The notes beneath the pieces are model-generated. The model worked only from the letters and a program-made list of their open reading frames with translations. It was not told the DNA's origin and made no database searches. A stretch of 64,000 bases of DNA from CAVSJO01 sp963728445 (lineage in GTDB: Bacteria > Gemmatimonadota > Gemmatimonadetes > Longimicrobiales > RSA9): the NCBI GenBank assembly GCA_963728445.1, contig CAVSJO010000006.1:62001-126000 (forward strand), given 5' to 3'. The translations under genes were made by a program, and so were the position numbers. This document shows positions 57,209 to 64,000 of the stretch, in pieces; within the stretch, counting starts at the first letter, position 1, and the number at the start of each line of letters is the position of its first letter.

Positions 57209-59863
57209 ATGAACCGGAAGCACGGGGTGCTCGGTCTCGTCGTAGCGCTCGGCCTGGCGTTTCCCGCGATCCCGGCGCAGGCGCAGAACGCCGTGCCCCG
57301 TCCCGCGGACGTCTTCGGGTTCGAGCCCGGCGCCGACTACCACCTGGCCCACTACGACAGGATCCAGGAGTACTTCCACGCCCTCGACGCCGCGTCCGAC
57401 CGGATCCGTGTCGAGCAGATCGGCACGAGCACGCTGGGCCGACCCATGCTTCTGGCGTTCATCTCGAGCGCGGACAATCTCGCGAAGCTGGACCACTGGA
57501 AGCAGATCAGCGCGCGCCTCGCCCGGGCCCGGGATCTGACCGACGAGCAGGCCCACGCCCTCGCGGAGGAGGGGAAGGCGATCGTCTGGATCGACGGCGG
57601 ACTGCACGCGACGGAGGTCGCACACGGTCAGGAGACGCCGCTCATCGCCTACGACCTCGTGACGGACGAGAGCTCGGAGGCGAAGAAGATCCGGGACAAC
57701 GTGATCTTCCTGCTCATGCCGAACATGAACCCGGACGGCCTGGACATCGTGGCCGACTGGTACGAGCGGAACCTCGGGACGCCGTTCGAGACCTCGCCGC
57801 TGCCGTGGCTGTACCACCACTACGTGGGCCACGACAACAACCGGGACTGGTTCACGATGTTCATGCCCGAAAGCCGGGCGGTGGCGAAGCAGCTCTACGA
57901 GGAGTGGTATCCGCAGATCGTCTACAACCAGCACCAGCCGGCCCCGTTCCCCGCACGCATCTTCACGCCGCCCTTCGCCGATCCGGTCAATCCGACCATC
58001 CCGCCGCTCGTGGTGCGCGGCGTCAACCTGATCGGTGACGCCATGAACCGGCGTTTCGCCGAGGAGGGCAAGGCCGGTGTGGTTTCCCGCGTCGGCTTCG
58101 ACATGTGGTGGAACGGGGGCATGCGCACGGCGCCGTACTACCACAACCAGATCGGAATCCTGACGGAGACTGCCGGCTACCGCTACGCGACGCCGCACTG
58201 CTACGACCCGGCCGACCTGCCCAGCACCTTCGGCGGCGCGAACGTGTCCGCGAAGGAGCCCAGCATCTTCTACCCGAATCCGTGGAAGGGCGGCTGCTGG
58301 CACCTGCGCGACGCCATCGACTACGAGGTAACCAGCGACTACGCGGTCCTCGAGGCCGCCGCCGACATGCGGGAGGACTTCCTGTACGACGCCTACCGCA
58401 TGGGGCACGAGGCCATCGAGAAGGGCAATGCCGGGGACCCGTACGCGTACGTGATCCCGGCGACGGGCCAGCGGAACCCCCGGGAGGCCGTGGAGCTGGT
58501 CAACCTGCTGCGCCGCGCCGGCATCGAGATCACGCGCGCCACGTCCGACTTCAGCGCGGGCGGCCGGAGCTATCCCGCCGGAAGCTTCGTCGTTCCGACG
58601 GCCCAGGCGTTCCGACCCTACGTCGTGGACCTGATGGGAAAGCAGGTCTATCCCGACATGCGCCTGTATCCGGGCGGGCCCCCGGACCCGCCCTACGACA
58701 TCTCCGGCTGGACGCTGCCGATGCAGATGGACGTGCGGGTCGAGCGGGTGGAGAAGCCTTTCCAGGTGGCGGGCTCGGCCGTGGACTCCGCCTCCGTCTG
58801 GCCGGGCACGGTGAGCGGCGACGCCGGCTGGGGCTGGGCCCTCGACCACGCTTCGAACGCCAGTGCCATCGCCGTGAATCGGCTCCTGAAAGCCGGCGAC
58901 CGGGTCAGCTGGGCGATGGCGCCGGCAACGGTGGACGGGCGGGAGTGGTCCGCAGGCACGATCCTCGTGAGACGGGGTGGCGGAACGGCCGACCGCGTGC
59001 GCTCGCTCGCAGCGGATCTGGGAGTCGACTTCGTCGGACTCTCGTCGCAGCCGGACGTTCGCGCGGAGCGGCTTCGCCGGCCCCGCGTCGCCCTCTACAA
59101 GTCCTGGGTTTCCAACATCGACGAGGGCTGGACGCGCTGGATCCTGCAGCAGTACGACTTCCCGGTCGACACGCTGCACGACGCAGACATCCGATCGGGC
59201 AGGCTGAAGGACTTCGACGTCCTGATCCTTCCCGATCAGAGTCCGGGCGACCTGCTGAATGGCCACGCGCCGGGCACGATGCCGCCGGAGTACACCGGAG
59301 GCCTCGGCGTGAAGGGGGCCGCGGCCATCGACGATTTCGTCAAGGGCGGCGGCGTGCTCGTCGCCCTCGACGCGGCCTCCGACTTCGCCATCGAGCAGCT
59401 CGGTCTGCCGGTCCGGAATGCCGTCGCCGGGCTCCCGGACACCCGCTTCTACGTGCCCGGCACGCTGCTGCGCATCGACGTGGACGACAGCGACCCCGTC
59501 GCCTACGGCATGCCCGAAGAAGCGGCGGCGTTCTTCTCGAACAGCCGGGCCTTCGAGGTCATCCCGTCCGCCAGCGAAGGCGACAAGTCCGCGCCTCCGC
59601 AGCCGGTATCGGTCGTCGCCCGCTACGCGGACCACGATCTCCTCATGAGCGGCTGGTCCCTCGGCGGGGAGCACCATCTCGGGGGCAGACCCGCGGTGCT
59701 GCGCGTGGGCAAGGGGAAGGGCGACGTCGTCCTCATCGGCTTCCGGCCCCAGTTCCGGGCCCAGCCCCGGGGCACGTTCAAGCTGCTGTTCAACGCGATC
59801 CAGGCGGCCTCGCTGCCGTCGCTTCCCGCTCCGTCCGCCGCCTCCGACGGCGCGGGGCGCTAG
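57209..59863 (+). CDS. M14-family zinc carboxypeptidase-like protein, secreted (copy 1)
   Basis: 884 residues with a signal peptide cut after AQAQ. The M14 zinc site is seen in WIDGGLHATEVAHGQE (HxxE), with LLMPNMNPDGLDI and HDNNRDWF following. The third His may be in YNQHQPAPFP. A second half (about 625 on) has a class I amidotransferase-like fold (VALYKSWVSNIDEGWTRWIL, VLILPDQSPGD). ATG 57209 has AAGGAG seven bases upstream. A TATTCT -10-like element lies at 57152. A close paralogue follows after 23 bp. Confidence 0.9.
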   Translation: MNRKHGVLGLVVALGLAFPAIPAQAQNAVPRPADVFGFEPGADYHLAHYDRIQEYFHALDAASDRIRVEQIGTSTLGRPMLLAFISSADNLAKLDHWKQISARLARARDLTDEQAHALAEEGKAIVWIDGGLHATEVAHGQETPLIAYDLVTDESSEAKKIRDNVIFLLMPNMNPDGLDIVADWYERNLGTPFETSPLPWLYHHYVGHDNNRDWFTMFMPESRAVAKQLYEEWYPQIVYNQHQPAPFPARIFTPPFADPVNPTIPPLVVRGVNLIGDAMNRRFAEEGKAGVVSRVGFDMWWNGGMRTAPYYHNQIGILTETAGYRYATPHCYDPADLPSTFGGANVSAKEPSIFYPNPWKGGCWHLRDAIDYEVTSDYAVLEAAADMREDFLYDAYRMGHEAIEKGNAGDPYAYVIPATGQRNPREAVELVNLLRRAGIEITRATSDFSAGGRSYPAGSFVVPTAQAFRPYVVDLMGKQVYPDMRLYPGGPPDPPYDISGWTLPMQMDVRVERVEKPFQVAGSAVDSASVWPGTVSGDAGWGWALDHASNASAIAVNRLLKAGDRVSWAMAPATVDGREWSAGTILVRRGGGTADRVRSLAADLGVDFVGLSSQPDVRAERLRRPRVALYKSWVSNIDEGWTRWILQQYDFPVDTLHDADIRSGRLKDFDVLILPDQSPGDLLNGHAPGTMPPEYTGGLGVKGAAAIDDFVKGGGVLVALDAASDFAIEQLGLPVRNAVAGLPDTRFYVPGTLLRIDVDDSDPVAYGMPEEAAAFFSNSRAFEVIPSASEGDKSAPPQPVSVVARYADHDLLMSGWSLGGEHHLGGRPAVLRVGKGKGDVVLIGFRPQFRAQPRGTFKLLFNAIQAASLPSLPAPSAASDGAGR

Positions 59864-59886
59864 ACTCCGGACCCGGGAGAACACCG

Positions 59887-62211
59887 ATGCGTGCAGTGCT
59901 GCGAACGATGGCGGCCGTGTGCGTCGCCGTCACGACGGCGTCGGCGGTGCCGGCGCATGCCCAGCAGGCCGTCCCCTCCCCCGAACAGTACCTGGGGTTC
60001 AAGGTCGGGACCGATCGGAAGATGGCCGACTGGGGGCAGGTGACGGGATACATGGAGGCCCTGGCGAAGGCGAGCCCGCGCGTGAAGCTGGACACGCTGG
60101 GCCAGACGACGCTGGGCCGGCCCTTCATCATGCTGACGATCGGGGACGAGGGGACGCTCCGGAACCTCGACCACTTCCACGACATCCAGATGAAGCTGGC
60201 CGATCCCCGCCGCATCGGGTCCGACGCGGAAGCGGAGCAGCTCGTGCGGGACGGGAAGACGATCGTGCTGATCACGTCCTCCATCCACTCCACCGAGGTG
60301 GGCGGGACACAGGCGCCGATGAACATCGCGTACCGCCTGGCCACGTCAGAGGGCAGCCTGGAGCAGAACATCCGCCGCAACACCATCGTGCTGCTGGTCC
60401 CGTCCCTGAATCCCGACGGCGCGGACATGGTCGTGCACTGGTACCGCGGCACCGTCGGCAAGCCGTGGGAGGGCGCCTCGCCCCCCTTCCTCTACCACTA
60501 CTACGCCGGCCACGACGACAACCGGGACTGGTACTTCTTCGCGCTGGACGAGACCAACCTGACCGTCGACAAGGCGCACAACGCCTGGCATCCGCAGATC
60601 GTCCACGACATCCACCAGCAGGGCTCGCGTGGCTCGCGCTTCTTCATCCCGCCGTGGATCGATCCCATCGAGCCGAACGTAGACCCGATCCTCATCGAGG
60701 GGATCAACGACCTCGGAACCCACATGGCGTGGAAGCTGGGCATGAACGGGTACAAGGGCGTCGTGATCAACGCGACGTACGACGGCTGGACGCCCGCGCG
60801 CTCGTACCAGCACTACCACGGCGGCGTGCGCATCCTGACGGAGACGGCGTCGGCGAATCTGGCGTCCCCCATCACCGTGCCGTTCGACTCACTCCAGCCG
60901 GGCCGCAACTTCGACGCCCGGGAGCGGAGCTGGAACTTCCCGGACCCGTGGCAGGGCGGGGAATGGCACCTGTCGAACATCGTCGACTACATGGAAGCGG
61001 GCGCGTTCGCGCTCCTCGAGCACGCGGCCGAGAACCGGGAGGAGTGGCTGCGCTCCTTCCTCCACATCGGCCAGAAGGCGGTGGCGAAGTGGGATCGGTG
61101 GCCGGATGCATGGGTGATCCCGTCGGGTCAGAAGAACACCACGTCCGTCCAGGAGGTGCTGCGGGTCCTGACCACCGGGGACGTCGAGGTTCGCAAGGCG
61201 GCTCAGCCCTTCCAGGCCGCCGGCCGCACGTTCCCGGCGGGGTCCTGGGTGATCCCGATGCACCAGCCGTACGCGTCGTTCGCCGAGACCATGCTCGAGC
61301 GGCAGGACTACCCTGACCTGCGCCAGTACCCGGGCGGCCCGCCGAAGCGGCCGTACGACGTGACCGCCCACACGCTTCCCCTCCTGCTGGACATGGAGGC
61401 GGTGCCGGTGAAGACGCTGGACACCTCGGCGCTTTCGCTCTCGGATCCGATCCCCGTTCCGACGGTGGAGCGTCACGGACCGCCTGCGCTGACCGGCCGC
61501 AATGCGCCACGCGTCGCCGTCTATCAGAGCTACGCGCCCAGCATGGACGAGGGGTGGACGCGCTGGGTTTTCGATCGGTACGGCGTTCGCTACAAGACCG
61601 TGCACGACAAGGACATCCGGGCAGGCAACCTGGCGAGGCGCTGGGACGTCATCCTGTTCCCGTCCGAGTCCAGGAACGCCATCGTGCGCGGACGCAGAGC
61701 GGGGACCGTCCCGGATTCGGTGGCGGGCGGACTCGGCAGCGAGGGCGTCGCCGCCCTGAAGGCGTTCCTCCAGGCGGGCGGCCGGGTCGTGACGCTGGAG
61801 GAGGCCAGCAACTTCGCCGTCCAGGACCTCGGCGCGCCGCTGCGCAACGTCGTGGAGGGCGTCGAGCCGGCGGACTTCTACATCCCGGGCTCGATTCTCG
61901 GGATCGACATCAGCGACTCGAGCCCACTCACTGCAGGCATGCCCGCGAGCTCTGCCGCCTGGTTCGGCACGGACGGGCTGGCCTTCGAGACGACGGGCGA
62001 GGGGGCGACGATCCTGGCGCGCTATGCGTCGCCGAAGCCGCTGCTTTCCGGCTGGGCACTGGGCGGGGAGCGCATCGCCGGCAAGGGCGCGCTGGCCGTC
62101 GCACCGGTCGGCAAGGGCGAGATCGTCCTGTTCGGATTCCAGCCCCAGTACCGCGCGCAGTCTGCGGCCACCTTCCCGCTCCTCTTCGATGCCCTGAACA
62201 AGCGCCGGTAG
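59887..62211 (+). CDS. M14-family zinc carboxypeptidase-like protein, secreted (copy 2)
   Basis: 774 residues, with a signal peptide ending AHAQ. It parallels copy 1: TSSIHSTEVGGTQ supplies HxxE, then LLVPSLNPDGADM, HDDNRDWYFF and HDIHQQGSRG. The C-terminal half again carries the amidotransferase-like fold (VAVYQSYAPSMDEGWTRWVF). GGGAG precedes the ATG. About 110 residues shorter than copy 1, mainly in the middle. Probably a tandem duplication with shared transcription, ended by the terminator at 62231-62264. Confidence 0.9.
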   Translation: MRAVLRTMAAVCVAVTTASAVPAHAQQAVPSPEQYLGFKVGTDRKMADWGQVTGYMEALAKASPRVKLDTLGQTTLGRPFIMLTIGDEGTLRNLDHFHDIQMKLADPRRIGSDAEAEQLVRDGKTIVLITSSIHSTEVGGTQAPMNIAYRLATSEGSLEQNIRRNTIVLLVPSLNPDGADMVVHWYRGTVGKPWEGASPPFLYHYYAGHDDNRDWYFFALDETNLTVDKAHNAWHPQIVHDIHQQGSRGSRFFIPPWIDPIEPNVDPILIEGINDLGTHMAWKLGMNGYKGVVINATYDGWTPARSYQHYHGGVRILTETASANLASPITVPFDSLQPGRNFDARERSWNFPDPWQGGEWHLSNIVDYMEAGAFALLEHAAENREEWLRSFLHIGQKAVAKWDRWPDAWVIPSGQKNTTSVQEVLRVLTTGDVEVRKAAQPFQAAGRTFPAGSWVIPMHQPYASFAETMLERQDYPDLRQYPGGPPKRPYDVTAHTLPLLLDMEAVPVKTLDTSALSLSDPIPVPTVERHGPPALTGRNAPRVAVYQSYAPSMDEGWTRWVFDRYGVRYKTVHDKDIRAGNLARRWDVILFPSESRNAIVRGRRAGTVPDSVAGGLGSEGVAALKAFLQAGGRVVTLEEASNFAVQDLGAPLRNVVEGVEPADFYIPGSILGIDISDSSPLTAGMPASSAAWFGTDGLAFETTGEGATILARYASPKPLLSGWALGGERIAGKGALAVAPVGKGEIVLFGFQPQYRAQSAATFPLLFDALNKRR

Positions 62212-62230
62212 AGCACCTCGCCGCCACGTG

Positions 62231-62264
62231 AAAGGGCCCGCCGGATCCGTCCGGCGGGCCCTTT
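62231..62264. terminator. strong bidirectional hairpin terminator
   Basis: AAAGGGCCCGCCGGA (62231-62245) and TCCGGCGGGCCCTTT (62250-62264) form a perfect 15-base-pair stem with a TCCG loop and A/T ends on both strands. It lies between converging genes (M14 copy 2 and the zinc-ribbon protein) and can stop both. Confidence 0.85.
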
Positions 62265-62315
62265 CCCGTGCGGGCTCGTGCAGCGCCTGCGGGTTCGTGC
62301 AGCGCCCGCGATCCG

Positions 62316-63125
62316 TCAGCCCTGCTTGAGGTAGGCCTCGGCCTCGCTCCTGTACTCCGGCAGGACCTGCTTGTGCTCGGAGTACTCCTGCACGGTCCTG
62401 CCGCTCTCCGCGTCGTAGACGCGCAGGTAGTGGCGCCAGTAGTCCGCCGCCTGATCCTTCTGTCCGGCCTTGTTTGCCGCCTGCGCCGCGGCGGCGAGGC
62501 CCAGGAGGTGGTCCGGGCTGCCGGCCAGGATCTTCTTTGCCGTGGCGAGGGCGTCGGCGGGCTTGTTCGCGGCGGACTCGAGCAGGCTCAGGTGGTAGAG
62601 CCCGTCCGCGTCCAGGTCCGGGACCATCTGGTAGGCCTGGATCCCCATCGGCATGAAGAAGTCCGCCTGCTGCGTGTCGCCGCTCTGGAGGGCGCTCATG
62701 ATGCGGTTGAAGAGGCGGTCGGCCTGCTCGCGGGGCGTCCCCGTGAGGGGGCCGGGCGCGCCGCCGCCCACGGCCCCGCCGGCCGGAGCCCCGCCGCCCA
62801 TGGCCCCGGCCGCACCGCCGGCGAACGGCGCTCCGGCGCCGGCCGCCGCTCCCTCGTCCCGGGACGAGCGGACCACCAGCACCGTGGCGAGAGCGACGAA
62901 CGCCACGCCGGCCACGTACCAGGGCAGGTTCGTCAGGAAGCCGCCGCCCGCTCTGGCGGGCTGCGGGACACGTCCCCCGCCGATCTTCTCTCCGCAGCTC
63001 GTGCAGAAGCGGGCCCCCGGCTGGAGAGGCTCCCCGCAGCTCGGGCAGTCGCCTGCCTCGAGGTTGACGCCGCATTCAGGACAGAATGCGCCGTCGGATT
63101 CCGTACCGCAGTTCGGACATTTCAT
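62316..63125 (-). CDS. zinc-ribbon membrane protein with TPR-like C-terminus
   Basis: 269 residues. The N-terminus has three CxxC-type zinc ribbons (MKCPNCGTES, FCPECG, CPSCGEP, FCTSCG), then one membrane helix (LPWYVAGVAFVALATVLVV), a Gly/Ala-rich linker and a helical repeat region (QADRLFNRIMSALQSGDTQ, then LLGLAAAAQAANKAGQKDQA) of TPR type. Such proteins are probably adaptors; the function is unknown. It converges on the M14 genes. Confidence 0.85.
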   Translation of the reverse strand: MKCPNCGTESDGAFCPECGVNLEAGDCPSCGEPLQPGARFCTSCGEKIGGGRVPQPARAGGGFLTNLPWYVAGVAFVALATVLVVRSSRDEGAAAGAGAPFAGGAAGAMGGGAPAGGAVGGGAPGPLTGTPREQADRLFNRIMSALQSGDTQQADFFMPMGIQAYQMVPDLDADGLYHLSLLESAANKPADALATAKKILAGSPDHLLGLAAAAQAANKAGQKDQAADYWRHYLRVYDAESGRTVQEYSEHKQVLPEYRSEAEAYLKQG

Positions 63126-63316
63126 GGAGCGGATTCTAATGGTACCCCGCGGGGGCGTCCACCCTGGAGCGGCGCCCCGACGCCCGTCGGGGCTGGCATT
63201 CGGCGCGTCCTGCCGCGACCATGAAGGGTCGTGCGTCCCGACCTCACGGGGCGGAGAGGTGCAGGCGAGACCGGCGGCACGACACGTCGGATGCGAAGCG
63301 ACGGCACGGACGGGAC

Positions 63317-64000
63317 ATGAAAGGCGAAGAGGTCAAGGAGAGGCAGGCGCCGACCGCGGCGCCGAAGAAGGACACGCCCGAGTTGAACCGGCAGCGGACG
63401 ACGGAGGACGAGCGGCTCCTCCAGAGCGAACCGTCGGCGGCCGAGTTCACGCACACGGATCCGTGGCGCGTCTTCCGGATCATGGGGGAGTTCGTGGAGG
63501 GGTTCGACACGCTGGCGGGGATCGGGCCCGCCATCGCCATCTTCGGGAGCGCGCGGACGGCCCCGGACAACCCCACCTATGCGCAGGCGCGAACGACGGC
63601 CAGGCTGATCGCGGAGGCGGGCTTCGGCGTCATCACGGGCGGGGGGCCGGGAATCATGGAGGCCGCGAACCGGGGCGCCGTCGAGGGCGGCGGTCGCTCG
63701 ATCGGCTGCAACATCGAGCTGCCGTTCGAGCAGGGAACGAACGCCTTCGTGCGCACCTCGATCAACTTCCGCTACTTCTTCGTCCGGAAGACGATGTTCG
63801 TGAAGTACTCGGAGGGCTTCGTGATCTTTCCGGGCGGTTTCGGGACCATGGACGAGCTGTTCGAATCCCTGACCCTCATCCAGACCGGGAAGGTCCGGGA
63901 CTTCCCCGTCGTCCTCTTCGGAAGCGAGTACTGGCGGGGCTTGCTGGATTGGCTGTCGAACGTCATGCTCCCCGGTGGCAAGATCTCGCCCGACGACCTC
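63317..64000 (+). CDS. LOG-family protein (TIGR00730 type), truncated by the window end
   Basis: 228 residues in the window, open at the 3' edge. AIFGSARTAPDNPTYAQA, GGGPGIMEAANRGA and the signature FPGGFGTMDELFE match the LOG/YgdH family, which includes cytokinin-type nucleotide phosphoribohydrolases and PpnN-like nucleosidases. An N-terminal extension of about 75 residues precedes the core. The ATG at 63317 has only a weak site upstream. About 70-100 more residues are expected beyond the window. Confidence 0.9.
   Translation, partial: MKGEEVKERQAPTAAPKKDTPELNRQRTTEDERLLQSEPSAAEFTHTDPWRVFRIMGEFVEGFDTLAGIGPAIAIFGSARTAPDNPTYAQARTTARLIAEAGFGVITGGGPGIMEAANRGAVEGGGRSIGCNIELPFEQGTNAFVRTSINFRYFFVRKTMFVKYSEGFVIFPGGFGTMDELFESLTLIQTGKVRDFPVVLFGSEYWRGLLDWLSNVMLPGGKISPDDL

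Overview
This looks like the replication-origin neighbourhood of a high-GC (roughly 70 %) Gram-negative-type bacterium. Outer-membrane-style barrels, many lipoprotein signal peptides, a caa3 oxidase, bactofilin, and secreted M14/M28/P1 peptidases suggest Gemmatimonadota or a close relative. That placement is inference from gene content, not from a phylogenetic marker. No phage, transposase, integrase, rRNA operon or CRISPR array is visible. One tRNA gene (Asn) is present.

Layout. 1-4341 (minus): caa3-type cytochrome c oxidase (cox3 partial, ctaD, coxB fused to cytochrome c) and haem A synthase. 4372-10135 (plus): VirJ-like hydrolase, P1 peptidase, a polymer-forming/barrel protein and an ABC exporter pair. 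10132-14754: D-aminoacylase, patatin, aldo/keto reductase, UPF0316 membrane protein. 14846-21357: a two-gene DNA methyltransferase plus SNF2-helicase module ending just before tRNA-Asn, a candidate restriction or defence system. 21539-28249: a c-type cytochrome gene (frameshifted as read) divergent from a tightly overlapping eight-gene operon. That operon encodes a RIC-type di-iron repair protein, a SufR-like regulator, a 12-helix haem-copper-oxidase-like membrane protein, a MIP18/DUF59 Fe-S protein, four DUF2249 domains in two proteins, a TIM-barrel protein and a cupin. It is probably a nitric-oxide or Fe-S stress and respiration module and is the most interesting system here. 28295-33837: lipoproteins, a duplicated-domain secreted protein, a ferritin-like protein, an alpha/beta hydrolase and a DinB protein. 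33850-37665 (minus): ClC chloride channel, PiT phosphate transporter and DUF47, with a Pho-box-like sequence upstream of DUF47. 37773-42234: MalK-type ATPase with a glycosidase-like partner, pyrE, and a frameshifted flavin reductase.

42231-54462 is the origin region. The minus strand carries the PPIase, dnaN and dnaA. The plus strand carries rpmH, rnpA, yidD and yidC, then parA, parB, an M23 peptidase and bactofilin. Two perfect parS sites (49432-49447 and 51229-51244) flank an ABC-class ATPase gene. An AT-rich dnaA-dnaN spacer has a TAG-trinucleotide run and DnaA-box-like sequences, and the dnaA promoter carries a near-consensus DnaA box. The rnpA frame has no ATG, GTG or TTG start downstream of rpmH and is open through all of rpmH, so rpmH may be nested inside rnpA as known in Thermus.

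54650-64000: Nif3-like protein, M28 peptidase, tandem M14-family secreted peptidases ending in a strong bidirectional terminator, a zinc-ribbon protein and a partial LOG-family protein.

Two genes (cytochrome c and flavin reductase) each contain a single-base frameshift. These may be sequencing or assembly indels or real mutations.
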